Source: Hysterium pulicare CBS 123377
Taxonomy: Eukaryota > Ascomycota > Dothideomycetes > Hysteriales > Hysteriaceae
NCBI GenBank assembly: GCA_000467715.1
Contig: AJFK01000028.1
Span: 1 to 64,000 of the forward strand
Direction of reading: 5' to 3'
DNA: 64,000 bases
Positions 47,062 through 59,050 of the stretch are shown here, piece by piece (the first letter of the stretch is position 1; the number at the start of each line of letters is the position of its first letter). The notes under the pieces are model-generated. The model had not been told where the DNA came from, ran no database searches, and saw nothing but the letters and a program-made list of their open reading frames with translations. The position numbers were made by a program, and so were the translations under genes.

Positions 47062-47643
47062 CGTGGAAGTAAAGGGACTAGTTGCTCGCGGACCAAGGAG
47101 GGTTTTGATGTTCGAAAAGCTAGATATGATAGTGGTCTGCAATATTTAGATGCGAACGTGAGCAATTCAGCTCGTGCTGAGGTGGTATAATTGCGATTAG
47201 TCGCTGCTCGTCAGCAGTAACGCGAGGTGGCTGGAGACCAAACTCAATAGGGTTACACCACCCTCAGGCCTCCAAAGCACCGTGATGTGCATGGGACGTT
47301 AACGATAGTACGTACATTTGGGAGTTACCTGCATGGCGTTTGTTCACCCGGCACCGTCGGCGGGAGGCGGAAGGCAGCACATGTCACCGAGGGGGTGGAA
47401 TCAAGCATCGTTCATTTGGGGCGTGCTACGATTGATTGGCTCGGGCGCTCTCCGGGAACCTGGGTTGAAGCTCTTGTCATCCCAAGAACGACAGAATCCA
47501 CAGTGAAAGCATGGAAATAAGAGTATAAAGTTCTCCGTCGCCGTGCTTGGAATTGTTTTGCCATCTTCGTTGGCGTGCCGAAGTTCATGCGTATCTCTTT
47601 CACGTTCCCAGCTCTTCCGCGGTCATTCCAATCGTCGAACAAA
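47062..47643. promoter_or_regulatory. Divergent promoter between the P450 and AIM6-like genes
   Basis: About 580 nt between the two start codons. A possible 5'-leader intron acceptor (TATTGCAG on the minus strand) lies just upstream of the P450 start. No specific regulator site was identified. Confidence 0.4.
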
Positions 47644-48986
47644 ATGGTCTTGTCAGGTCTTTTCGTAGCTGGACTAGCTCTTATTGGGACGAGCTTTGCT
47701 TCCATTCCAGATGGCATATCGAGCACTCTGCAGAACATTCTAAAAAACACCGATAATTCAAAGCTCTACACGTACCCAACCGATTTGACTCGCGGTATTG
47801 TTCCAGTATGCTCATACTTTATGCATCGGGTTGATTGAAGCTCATAATCGCCTTCAGAAACCCTTTCACTCGCATAATGACTACTGGAGGGATCTTCCGT
47901 TTTACTCCGCATTGTCTTATGGAGCTGTTTCCGTGGAGGCTGATGTGTGGTTGATCAATGGGACACTATACGTAGGTCCATGATTCATCCGACCCTCAAT
48001 TCTTTTTCCGTGGTGCATAATATCTATACCTTTTTTGACTTCATGTTCAAAAATCCCCCAACTCAGCGCTTTTCAGTTTGGGAGCAAACATCTGCAGATA
48101 TGAAACCATCTCTCCTAAACTCTTTTTACTCCCAACAAGAATTGCTTGGCTTCCAAATTCTCCTATATCATTCAATCCTCGTCCATCTTCTCTTCTAATT
48201 AACCCTAGGTCGGTCATGAACTACAAGCTCTAACCGACGACCGAACCTTCGCCTCCCTCTACGTCAACCCTATCCTCGACACTCTCCACCGCCAAAACCC
48301 CGTGACCAAGTTTTTCCCATCCGGATCCAAGAAGTAAGCTCTCGCCCGTCATCAGAGCCCCTCTATCTCCTTGCCTACACCTCTTAACCTTCTTCCACCA
48401 TTCATTAACCGCCTTCACCCACAGCGGCGTCTACGACACCTCAAGCGGTCAAACCCTCTACCTCTTCATCGACGTAAAGACCGACGGTCCCTCAACCTGG
48501 CCCGCCGTCCTCAGCGCGCTGACCCCCTTCCAATCTGCCTCCTACCTAACAACCTACGACGGTACCTCCTTAACCCCCGGTCCCATAACCATAATCGGAA
48601 CTGGCAACACGCCCCTCTCCCAGATCCAATCTCCCCCGCCCACTCCTTCCTCCCCCCGCTACGCCTTCTACGATGCGCCCCTCCCCCTCCTCAATTCCTC
48701 TTTCTCCAACATAACGCAGTATGTTTCACCTATCGCTAGTACGGATTTCGCGGCGGTTTTTGGAGATGTGGTGACTGAGGGGTTTAATGAGACGCAGTTG
48801 GAGATTTTGAGAGGCCAGGTGAAGGTTGCGCACGAGAAGGGTATCAAGGCAAGGTATTGGGATCAGCCTGGGTGGCCGATCGGGACGAGGAATGCCATTT
48901 GGAGGATCTTGACAGATGAGGGCGTGGATATCTTGAATGTGGATGATTTGGCTGGGGTGGCGGGGTTTTGGGAGTATAGAGGGTAG
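47644..48986 (+). CDS. AIM6: Secreted AIM6-like phosphodiesterase (PLC-like fold)
   Basis: Four exons, 47644-47805, 47858-47971, 48209-48333 and 48425-48986, giving 320 residues. A signal peptide (MVLSGLFVAGLALIGTSFAS) leads into YPTDLTRGIVP/KPFHSHNDYW across intron 1. The HSHNDYW motif carries the catalytic His of PLC-like/GDPD-like TIM barrels. VSVEADVWLINGTLY/VGHE spans intron 2 and holds the acidic metal ligands. FIDVKTDG, ARYWDQPGWPI and DILNVDDLAG complete the barrel. Intron 2 is 237 nt, several times the local norm. In yeast, AIM6 was named from a mitochondrial-inheritance screen and its substrate is unknown. An upstream in-frame ATG exists at 47587, but the chosen one gives the clean signal peptide. 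Confidence 0.88.
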
Positions 48987-49408
48987 ATGGGTAGATGGGT
49001 TTTCTTGGGATCCGGGGAATGAGCTACGAGATCAGGATGAGGGCATGTGGTTGAAAAAAGTCTTGAAAAATAAGTCATATAACTCTTCAAATGTAGCATC
49101 AACCAATCCAAGTAAGTTGGAGTCAATGTATCCTATAAAGCTTAGGCCGTAGGAATCATGTAGACCGGCCCGAAAGTCGCTCAATTCAACTCCACAATGT
49201 GAAGGAAAAGAGATATGCCGCTGTAATACAACTCAAAGCCGTAGTTAGAGGAAGTGTGCCACCCATATGGAAAAAGTACCATCTGCTCCAGGAAAGACCA
49301 ATTCTCTCCTCTGGGATGGCTACGCAAACAAGAAACACCCCAACCACCACGATAATGCATCCAACTCTCACTGCATCCACCCACCCACTCACTCACTCAC
49401 TCACTCAT
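48987..49408. other. Convergent 3' region with a microsatellite
   Basis: Between the AIM6-like and chromodomain gene ends. A (CACT)n tract at 49386-49407 touches the stop codon of the chromodomain gene. No gene seen. Confidence 0.5.
49386..49407. repeat. Microsatellite (CACT)n
   Basis: Five tandem CACT units ending one base before the complement of the TAA stop of the leftward chromodomain gene. Confidence 0.9.
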
Positions 49409-52400
49409 TTATCCGTTCCTCAAGGTGCCAAGTCGGCTGCCCGGCAGAGGACTAGCACCCCGACTCGTCGCGCCGCCAACCCTCGGACTCCTAGGTACAC
49501 TCGCAGCTCTGGTGCCCATCCCCAAACCCTTCGAGCCCTTCATCTTATTGATCTCCTCATCTTTCTGCCTAAGTAAACGGTCCCTGCCCTCGAGCTGGGT
49601 CCTTAAAGCCTGGTTCTGTTTCTCCAGAGCGGCATGGTTGTTGCTAATGCCCATCTGCTTGAGTTTGGCGGCTTCGCCGCTGGCTTGCTTCTTGAGAGTT
49701 ACGTTTTCCTTTTCGAGTTCGGCGAGGCGCTCGGCATGTTCGGCGGCTGTGTTTGAGGCTTCTTGGTAGCGAGCACGGAAGAAATCGAGGTCGGCCTCTT
49801 TGGATTTGGCACTGTTAAGTGCTTTCTCCTTCGCTGCTTCGGCCTCGGCAAGAGCGGCGCGGACACGAGTGAGTTCTGAGAGGTTGGAGTCGGGGGAATT
49901 GAGATTAGCGTCGCGTTCGGTTTCCATGCGAGATTTGAGTTCCTGCAACTCTTCATCTTTCTTCGCGAGCCGTTCTTGAATGTTGTCCTTTTGTTTGGTG
50001 GCGTTGGCTGCACGTCTAACAGCCTCATCACGCTCGTTCCTTACACTGAGCATCTGCTTCGTGAGATCCTCATATTCGGTCTGGCGTTTTTCAAGGGCAT
50101 GCTCAATTTCACGTCCATGTAAAAGGCTTGTCTGAAGTTGGGTTTCGCTGGACTCTAGTTTTATCTGCAAATTGCTAAGCCTTTCAAGAAGTGAAGGAAC
50201 GTCTGGGGCTTGAGATGGTAGGCCCAGGGAGTCGCTGATCTTAGTGAGATCTACGTCGTTCGGATCGATGGTACCCTCGGGCTGGGGTTGTGGCTGAGGC
50301 GTCATACGCATTTTCTTGGACGAGTCCAAATGCCCAACGTCCTAACGGACATTAAAATCTCATCACGTCACGTATAAGCAATTCTAACTTACCAAAGGCC
50401 GTTTTTGAGTATGAGGAGCCATCGGCTCTTGAGTGGGCGTTCGTGAGCGAGACGCGTTCGAGGAGGTCGACGACTGTGACTCGAAAACGACAGAATCTTT
50501 GATTCCCCCAACAGCAGGCAAAGGCCATTCGCCAGGGCGTGTGTCTCCTATGAGTAAATTGGGCGACAAGAAGCGGACCACTTCCTGCGCAGATTTGTGC
50601 GTATCAAGTGAATTGAACGCCAATCTGCCGGCTTCACCTCGGAGTTGTGCAATGCAGATGATTAGGGTCCGCAATCGCTCCATAGGATCCATGGCAGGTG
50701 TGATGCACCGGTCGATATGCTCAGATGACTTGATAATGACGGGACGAATGATGGGAGCAAATTGACCAGCGTTAGTCAGGTGGTTTCCGTATGTCTTTCG
50801 CACCTGATCAGTCTCTGCTGTACTGTCAAAACAGACAATCAGATCCGCCGGTCGAATGATAGCCGTCGAAGATTCGCCGTGTGTTGGGAGTAGTGTTATG
50901 AAAAGCTGACCGAATGTAGAGGAAGGAGCAGCTCGACGCATCGCACTCGGGTACTCATAATTAACGTTCTTTCCCTTGACGAAGCCTTCAGCAATGTCTA
51001 GCAAGCGTCCAGGTTCGGCTAGGAAGGCGATGTGAAAATCCCGATCGCGCAGTGACTCCACGAGTAATGCAAGGAACCGGAATTTTTCACTTGTTTCGAC
51101 CGCCCAACCTGCTAGAGTCACCGGGGCTACGTCTTGTGTGGCAGCTTCATTAGTCAGGAGATCCATGTGGTTCTCGACAGCATGGATCTTCCTAAGAAGC
51201 GTCCGCACATCGTCCAACATCGATGGCTCTGGAGGCTGCGTCTTAGTGAAGTTGTTAATCAAATCTGCACCCTCTTTGATGACCTTCGAGTACTGGTTGC
51301 GCTGTCTGCCTTGCATAGACAGAGCAACAACGTATTCGTTAGTATCAAGTTGTGGCCCGTCAAGCAGTAAACTTTCGGCGCCGTTTACATCTGTGTTGTT
51401 CGTTAGAGCCGAAGTCGGAACCCCAGGCGGGCCGGAAGTAGACATCTCTTCCGCTGAATTCGTAAGAGCCGTTGCTCTCAGGGAAGAAGATGTAGCGGGT
51501 GGCTGTGGTTGTAGTGCACGGTCGGGAATCGCAGATGGCGACCGTGTACCTGCAGGGTTTGCGGGGGATGAAGTTGGAAATCTAGCTTCGTGCCTTGCCA
51601 TGAATTTCAGACGGGCCCTCTCCCTATGTTCCTCCTGTCTCTGCATCAATGAGATTCCCTTCGGTAATTCCATCGGACTGGAGTAGAACGACGTGGACGC
51701 CGTTGGTGGGGTTTGGAGGCGTGCCGGAGCGTTGGTGTCGAGAGTGTTCAGAGAATGTGAGGGCACTCGAGGGAATGGAGAAGAGCTTTCACGATGCTGA
51801 CCAGGAGTAGTTGCCTGCACAGGTCTTGGAGTCGGCGACGAGGTGACGTTCTGCGACGACGGTCCAGATTCAGTCTCGTTATCCGACGCGGAAACCTGGA
51901 TAAATTCCTTTGGAATTGTGTGATTGATTTCTGTAGTCGGCCGGACGGTATTCGCGGACTCGTCCTGCGTGTCTACTGTGCCAGAAGAATACTCAGTAAG
52001 GGGAACGACCTGACCTGCCTGGAAGTATTGCGTACTATCAGTAATTGGAGATTGTGTTGAATCCTGGTCGCGAGCTGAAGATTCCGTCGGATTTTGGGGA
52101 TCTGGTTTTTGGCCCGATTCTCCCAGGTCTTTCGCCTTTGGAGAGGCGCCTAGCGAAGACCTTGACAAAGCCTCTGACGAAGCCCTTGCGTGATCTACTC
52201 CGCTGCTCGGTGAAAGCGGAGCACCTTGTTGTTCCTCCGAGTTTTGTTCCCGGACACGAACCTGTGCTTGCTCAGGCTGATACGCTTCAGCTGAAGCCTC
52301 CGGGTCCTCCGCTGAATGTTCTTCTTGGACTGAGGTTTTGACTTGCTCCTCTCGAACGTCTTCTGGAGTTGAATGTGGTTTCACTGCTTCTTTTAGTTGC

Positions 52401-53801
52401 TCTTCTTCACCTGCTGAAGTTTGTGGAGTATCTTGTGGATCTTCTTCCCTGGCGGGAGCCTGGACCTGGGCGAGCTGATCTTCGACTTGGGAATCTCTTG
52501 ACTCGGCTGTCTCCTGTCCTAAGATAGCAGCAAAATCACGCCGCTCAATATTATCGGCACGCACGTTTTCTTGAACAGCGCTCTTAGCTTGATTATCAGA
52601 GGTATTGATCTCATCCACTTGTTCTGACGTCTGCTTCGGGGATGGGGAGGGAGTAGAGGTCTGTGTCAAATGTTCGGAATTTTCGAGCGGTGGTGGAGTT
52701 TCGTGACGCTCTCGCGTTCTAGAAATAGAAGAATCTTCAATCGTATCTGTCTCCAGTATCGGTGCCGGAGAACTAGTCGGAGAACTGTTGGAGCTTGCGT
52801 CTGTAGAAACAGTATTGGGTACCTGTACCATAACAACTTAGTATACACGAACCAAAGCAGAACAGAAGAAACTATTGAGATTGATTAAGGTTGACACCTT
52901 CAATGGGATATAAGCTTACCTCTTCAGCGGCCTTGCCGGTGCTCACACTCTGCTCTTGGTTTGAGCCCGAGGCCCCTTGTGTTGATGGTATGTAATTCGA
53001 ATCACCTGGTAAACTCTGAGAGTCTGGGATCACGCGTCCAGAGTCTAAAGATGAAAGACCCGAAGAGCTTTGCTCAGATGAACTGTCGAGCTCAGCGGCA
53101 GGGACTTCCTGGGTTTTTGATGGAGATGACGGGATCTCGGTCTGAGTGGCTTGCAATTGAGAAAATCGCTCGTAGTCTTCGGGATTAAAATCGCTTCTCT
53201 GTGTGACCTGGACAAATGGACTGTGGGTGGTTTCAGCTTGTACAGGGAGAGATGGCGTTGTTCTGACCGAGCTGGATTGCCCGATTGTATCAGTCGCAGA
53301 ATGACCGTTCTGCTGAGCTGATGTAGACGATGCTCGGGCGGGTGTGGATGGTGGCGGTGAGCTTTCAACGACACGACGGTTACGAGTTTGGCGTGAGGCC
53401 TTGGCCGCAGTTGTAATCGCAGTCCTGCTCAACTTCTTCGCCTGCTTTAATGCTGCTTCGGCCTTTCTTGTCTCCCAGTCGGCAACGAGTGGTTTGTTGG
53501 CGTATGCTTTTGGTTGCCAGTCTGGTTTGTAAGCCTTCCCAGTGGCTGGGTCGATTCCTTCCCAAGCGATTTTGTAATGCGTCCCGTTCTCTGCTAGAAT
53601 CTCTTTCGCCTCGTACTCCTTCGCTGCGTACCAGCCAGCTTGGGATTGGGATTTTCGCGATCGTTGGCCACGACCGGCTGTTGGAAATTCGCTTTGTCCT
53701 TTTGCGTTACGCAACCTCTTGCTATCGGGAGGGGGCGGGTCTGACGAGTCCGTCGCTGTCCTCTTCCTCTTAGATGTTGCCGACCGCTTTGGAGACGACA
53801 T
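49409..53801 (-). CDS. cdp-2: Chromodomain-Hda2/3 protein, CDP-2-like HDA1-complex subunit
   Basis: Three exons on the minus strand, 53801-52920, 52822-50393 and 50341-49409, giving 1414 residues. All junctions are phase 0 (introns of 97 and 51 nt). A chromodomain occupies about residues 60-113 (YEAKEILAENGTHYKIAWEG, then PDWQP), preceded by a basic stretch. Residues 115-780 are Ser/Thr/Pro/Glu-rich and disordered. Residues about 785-1080 resemble the HDA1-complex subunit 2/3 domain (FRFLALLVESLRDRDFHIAF, RPADLIVCFDSTAETDQVRK, PVIIKSSEHIDRC). A long coiled coil runs from about 1150 to 1375, then a basic tail. In Neurospora, chromodomain protein CDP-2 works with HP1, HDA-1 and CHAP (HCHC) to deacetylate histones in heterochromatin. 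I infer the same role here. Confidence 0.85.
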
Positions 53802-54692
53802 TATGCGCCAGAGCGCAGGGCGGCGATAGTAATAAGACTGGTGGAAGAGCCCATTGTTAGCAGGAGTCGATGGGTTCAGAGGGAGTTGTGGAAGGGCATG
53901 CTATGGTGATTGCCTTGGTGAACTTCAACGTGGTGTTGACAATGCTTTGGTCGAGGTCTGAAGCTATCACCGATACATCGATCGATGCCAGGCGGGACCG
54001 GCCGAGGCTAGCCCAACGCAGCATTTGCGTGGGTGTAAAATGGAGCACAGGCTTCGGGAGCAAACTCACCTTGAGGAATGCAGGATCCAATCCAATCAAT
54101 CTTGGTCAAGAGACAGCCATCCAAATCCGCAAATAACGGTAGAAAGGCCAGTCGGTGGATCTTTGAACTGCTGAAGGAAGTGGTGCTTGTCCACTGGAGT
54201 CGTAGAATAACAAATGCAGCTTCCCGTCAGGACGTAGCAGAAGACGAAAGCCAAGGTCGGGGTTGAGTGTTGAAGAAAGTTGAAGCTCGATCGCACGAGA
54301 GCTATTTAGCGGCTTGCTATTGTTCGGATTCTTCACTTCACTTCGTAGTACCCTATTCACATTTCGACACTTCATCGCCTGTTCACCGCGATGAATTTTC
54401 GTCGCCTAAGTGAGCGGTCGGCACACCGAGCTAGGCCTCGCCGCCACCGCTAGCAGAGCAGAATAAAGCTGGGTCATGTTTGTCTTACTACGATCCAATT
54501 GTTGTTTGCCATTGTATAAGTTGATGTTGGGCTCCGGCTTTCGGATTTCCCGAAAGTGAAAGTTAAGAGACCACGACATTCATGGATGTTTAACCTACAC
54601 AGTTCCGCTTCTTATATTGACACTGCACTGGCATATATGTCAAAGAATCAGAAAAGGGATCAGAAACCACTTGTATAATGACATCCCGATCT
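53802..54692. other. Intergenic, nothing recognised
   Basis: Between the chromodomain gene start and the 3' end of the reductase gene. No domain-bearing frame on either strand. Confidence 0.4.
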
Positions 54693-55809
54693 CTACAAGC
54701 CCGGTGTCTCTTCGATCCTGGTAACGAACTTACTGTTCCCACTCTTCCTGTCCCTCAACCTAATTAGCGCTCCCTCCACTCCTTTCAATCCCTCCTTCAC
54801 AACCTCGTACGGCTGCCCCGTCAACTTCCCCTCCCTCAACATCTCCTCAAATACTGCACTCATGATCCTCCCAAACAACTTCCCACCTGCCGGTTTATCG
54901 TCATGCACACTCCCCACCCAGATCTGCTCAAACCACACCCCCTTTTCCAGAAGCAATGCCTCCTGCTCGCCTTTGCCATATATACCGCCCTTGACCCCAG
55001 TCGTGCAAGCGTATCTTCCTTCCTTCTCTAAAACGGGCATCAAATACTCGATGCTAGCAATGCTATTGCTGGCGTCAAAGACGTGATAGCATTTTGCGCC
55101 TGCGAGAGCTTTCTCCAGCTGCGCAGTGACATCCTTAGAGCGGTAGTCAATGACAATATCGCAGCCGCTTTCCTTAGCAAAGTCGGCAGATGCACCTGCA
55201 ATACCGATGATGGGACTGATGGTTGGATTGCCACTTGCGAGTTTTGCGGCGAAGGCACCGACAGAAGAACTTGCGGCGTTGATGATGAGCGGCTTTTTGG
55301 TAGCATTTCCGTGCTCATCTGAGCGCTCAAATGACAGAGGCAGGCGCAAGGTACGGTAGAGACCTACTGCAGCGGTGTACGCTACATAGCATGCTATCAG
55401 TAGACGTCCCTGCTTTGCGTAAAGCCGTAATAGACTTACCCGCCAAAGGCAAAGTAGCAGCCTCTTCAAACCCCATCGACTCCGGAATATGAAATACCGT
55501 ATCCGCCGGACAAACGGTGTATTCAGCATATGTCCCTCGGGGAGTATCCATAACATGGAAACCGGCCACTCGGTCTCCTTTGCTGAAGTTCGTGACATTC
55601 TTTCCCACGGCTTCAATGGTTCCTCCAACATCGTCGCCTTGGTTGACTTTGACATTGAAGTATTGGGGCATTGGATGCTTCCAATCTTTTGGGTTGGAAC
55701 CTGCTACAATTACTTTGATAAGAACTTCATTGTCATCGTATTCCGGAATCGGAATATCTTCAAGTTGAGTAATGAAGTCCGGATCATAGTAAACAAGAAG
55801 GTTCTTCAT
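54693..55809 (-). CDS. Medium-chain zinc-type reductase (quinone/enoyl reductase-like)
   Basis: Two exons on the minus strand, 55809-55440 and 55381-54693, with a 58-nt GTAAGT...TAG intron, giving 352 residues. The N-terminal catalytic domain has IPIPEYDDNEVLIKVIVAGS and NPKDWKHP in place of the zinc-ligand region. It then has GDDVGGTIEAVGKNV and FSKGDRVAGF. The nucleotide-binding domain starts with INAASSSVGAFAAKLA. Lack of the zinc Cys/His set points to the NADPH quinone-oxidoreductase/enoyl-reductase branch of the MDR superfamily, common as stand-alone enzymes or as helper enoyl reductases in polyketide clusters. No polyketide synthase is nearby, so a general detoxifying reductase is more likely. 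The substrate is unknown. Confidence 0.88.
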
Positions 55810-56340
55810 GATGCTACGTTTTGACAATGAGATATGGCAATCACACTTGAGAGAGGAGAGAATAACGAGAAAATTTGAAAGGTGAGAGACAGCGTTGCCA
55901 ATCTTGCATAGCAAGCATAGGGTTATACATACTTCTAAATGCGATGTCAATGATTCTTGGTCATCGGTCTGAACTCCTAAACCCAAGACAATTTACTTCC
56001 CGGTTTCTCAAAATACATGTGACTGATGACTTGCATCCGAGAGATATTATTAAGAAGGTAGTAGTGGCGTTTCGGTCATCATTTCACCACCCATGCCCTT
56101 TGCGGATGTTGGTCAAGCATGACTAACGAAGCTATTGCATCTCCCCGAGTTTTCCCCGACCTTCTGACCAAATCAATAAAGGCGTAAAGTAGTGCGAGAA
56201 GATATGATTGTAAATCAAAATAGACCCAAACCGGTCAGAATATTCGCCATGCCTAGTCAAATGTTATAGAAACCTTCCTAAAATAGATGTTCACACCAAT
56301 ATGTGCCGACTTCCTTGCTATGGGCATGGGTGTATTGAGT
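55810..56340. other. Intergenic, nothing recognised
   Basis: Promoter side of the reductase gene and 3' flank of the CID/SR gene. Confidence 0.4.
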
Positions 56341-58327
56341 TCACCAACCACCACCCCGTGGTCTGCCCCAGCCCCTGGAATTTTGTCCGTTACGATTAGG
56401 GTAACCACCCTGGTTAAGATTTGTTCCACCGTAGCCCCCTTGGTGGCCTTGATTCGGAGGTGGAATAGGCGGGGTCCAATTCGGAGGCTGATTCCATGAT
56501 CCCGTGTTCATACGTTGTCCTCCATACGGCATAGGATTTGGGGTTTGTGGAAAGGGCTGGAATGCGGTGTTCCCCGGCATACTTGGGGGAGCAGGGGGCC
56601 ATTGACCATTGTAGTTTGGCGGCGGAGGAGGTGGGAGTGGAACTCCAACAGGAAATGGCTGGAATGACATATTTGGAGGCGGCGGAGGCCATGGTCCATT
56701 GTAGTTTGGCGGAGGCGGGTTTGGAGGCGGGTGCGGAGCTTCGAATGAAGGTCGGGGTGATGGTTTAGGTGGTAGATTACCCCCTCCGGTATGTTGTGAC
56801 CTTGGGTACATAGGATTGAACGGATGGTGGCCTGGGGCGGATTGCTTCATCGAGTGATTGATGCTAGAAATCGGAGGTCTCGCATTCGAGCGGCGTGCAG
56901 ACCGAGAACGAGAACGAGATTGAGATCCACGTCTGTCAGGGCTACGCAAGCTTCGATAATTGCGCGAAGAAGACCGTTCATGAGAGGAGGGTCGTGAGTA
57001 AGGTGAACGGGAGCGAGTGCGAGAGTCTTTACTGCTGTACCGCCGCCTTGGTGACCTCGACCTCGACGGCGAGCGACTAGATCTTCCAGGTCGGTGAAAT
57101 TCTCCGTGACGACTACTTCCGGAGGAATACCTTCTGAACTTGCGGGGACTGGAGCCTCGGCTGTAGCTTCTACTTCGTCCGTCGCTGCCGCTTAGACTCA
57201 TGCTTCTGCCTCTTTCGGTTTTGTCACCCTGTCCTGGCTCTTGGGTCCTCATTTTTTTCAAGGTCTCACAGAATGAGAGTGACCACCCGTAATAGCTATC
57301 CAATGGCGCTATTGTCCCGGAACCCTCGTCTTGCACCATCAGCTGACCCATCTCGTCAATATCGGCCACCATGCCCTCATCACCCAGTCCTAGATTGGGG
57401 TATATCCTTTGAGTGTCTTTCAAAAAATCCTGCACAAGGTTTACCAGATGAGTGTCGGCAGGGCCTTGACGGAACTGTACAGGCGTCATGTCTCGGACTG
57501 GGATCGGATTTGTCGGATGGCGCTTCAGGTGGTGAACCATGTTACCGGCGGGGAGGTCGTACCAGGGAGCTGAGGGATCACCATGATATGATGGCATATT
57601 GAATGGAGCTGCTCTATTTGTCGATGTTGAGTTTTCAGTGCCGACACCATCATCATTGGACTGTGCAGTTTGAGAGCCCTCAGACGATCCGTAGAGGTCA
57701 ATAGAGGATTTAACAGCCTTGCGAAAGCTGTTTATCTGCTCCGCGTCGAAGATTGCATTGGCTTCCCATAAGTCAAGAAGCTCCAAGATTTTCTTGTAAA
57801 GCTTCTTGTTGCGTTCCACAGCAAAGGCTGATCCATAACCCACCATGTCTACCAGAAAAGGTGCGAATTCTCTTGTGAAATTATTGCAAGTGCCCCGGTC
57901 ATGATGCTTGACATGGTGTACGACATCGCTAACGATGTAGAGGATGTGCAAACGCTTTCGTTTTGCAGACGCTTTAGGTGGACCAGGCAGACTTGTGGGA
58001 GTTCCATCCTGTGCTGGCGCGAGTGCTTTGGACAAAAACTTCATGTATTCCCCCAAAGCAGCGGACCTTGGCTTTGACGGCGCAACATTCCTCGTAATCC
58101 ACACTCTGCATTTCTAGATTGGAGATTATGTTTAGCGACTCCATTTAGTACCGGTAGAACTAAGATGATCAAACCTGAATGTTCGCGGGTGAGCACTGGT
58201 CGAGGGCAGCATCGAGGGCATCGTGAAATGTTGCTAATTCGTCTTTAGTTATAGCTGGTAAAATTGTGTCGGCACGAAGATAACTAGAAGCAAAGCGAGC
58301 CTTCGCAATAGCAGATGCTGCTGCCAT
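56341..58327 (-). CDS. CID-domain, SR-rich and proline-rich RNA-processing protein
   Basis: Two exons on the minus strand, 58327-58175 and 58113-56341, giving 641 residues. The 61-nt intron has an unusual GTTTGA donor and a GCTAAAC branch-like site, and it restores ANIQ/KCRVWI. Residues about 20-165 form a CID (polymerase II CTD-interacting) domain, seen in LHILYIVSDVVHHVKHH and FAPFLVDMVGYGSAF. A long Arg/Ser region follows (SRSPSRSRSPRRRYSSKDSR and more). The C-terminal 150 residues are Pro/Asn/Gly-rich with a 90-bp internal duplication around NYNG-x-WPP. The combination resembles metazoan CHERP/SCAF-type factors that couple transcription to splicing or 3' end formation. The exact ortholog was not determined. 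Confidence 0.85.
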
Positions 58328-59050
58328 TTTGAGAGTGAGAGTCGTCGAAAGTATCAGAGCATGAGGGAATGGTGCTTATCGGGGGTGTCTGAGAAGTTGT
58401 TAGTGGGAGAGTCTGGGGAGAGGGTCCTTTGGCGTCTCAAAATCTTAGTAAGCACGCCGAACCGTAATTTCACTGGACGCCCTACAATTTTCTTGGTAGT
58501 AGGGTAAAATCTGACACCAGGTAGATCTCCGATTTTCCCTCTCATATGCTAAATATTTGCATCTCAAATCGAGCAACTCCTGAAGTTATGATCATGAGGC
58601 TGAGACAATCTGCAGGTGCCCCGGTGGAATTTTCGCGGATCACCCCATCATATCTCTTGATTATGCTATAGTGTAACTTAATAATAAATTGTAAAATTAA
58701 GTTAATATAATTATAAATTATTTTAAAATATAATTATATATTATAAAAACTTTTAAAACTTATTAAATTTAATTTAAAGTTTTATTATAATTTAAATATC
58801 TAGAAAATACTATTTATATAATTATTCAGTTATATTTATAATAGTAAAAGTACATTCTAGCTTTACATTAATTCTTAGATTCAATGGGATCGGCTGGCAT
58901 GTGCCTGGAGGAAAAGAAGGATGATTCCGAAAACGACTGTAGGTTGCTTAATTTTGAAGCTACAAAAAATTGAACACCTCAGCGGTGCGGGGGATAGCGG
59001 CCCAGTCGTCGTTCTCGACCGTCTTTACGGTTTGTGAATGATGTTACAAT
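58328..59050. other. Intergenic with an AT-rich island
   Basis: Ordinary sequence to about 58675, then an island of nearly pure A/T to about 58860, then ordinary sequence to the permease stop. No gene. Confidence 0.5.
58677..58860. repeat. AT-rich island, RIP-like
   Basis: About 180 nt with only scattered G/C, dominated by TTA, TAA and TATA steps, with sharp edges. This composition is typical of repeats decayed by C-to-T mutation in ascomycetes. No recognisable element remains. Confidence 0.65.

Noticed and set aside
47062-47142. 27-codon extension of the P450 N-terminus
   Set aside because: Starts at TTG within what looks like a splice acceptor; the ATG at 47061 gives the expected anchor spacing.
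50384-53801. Two or three separate genes in place of one chromodomain protein
   Set aside because: Phase-0 introns with GTAAG donors and TAG/CAG acceptors join the frames exactly, and the combined order fits CDP-2-type proteins.
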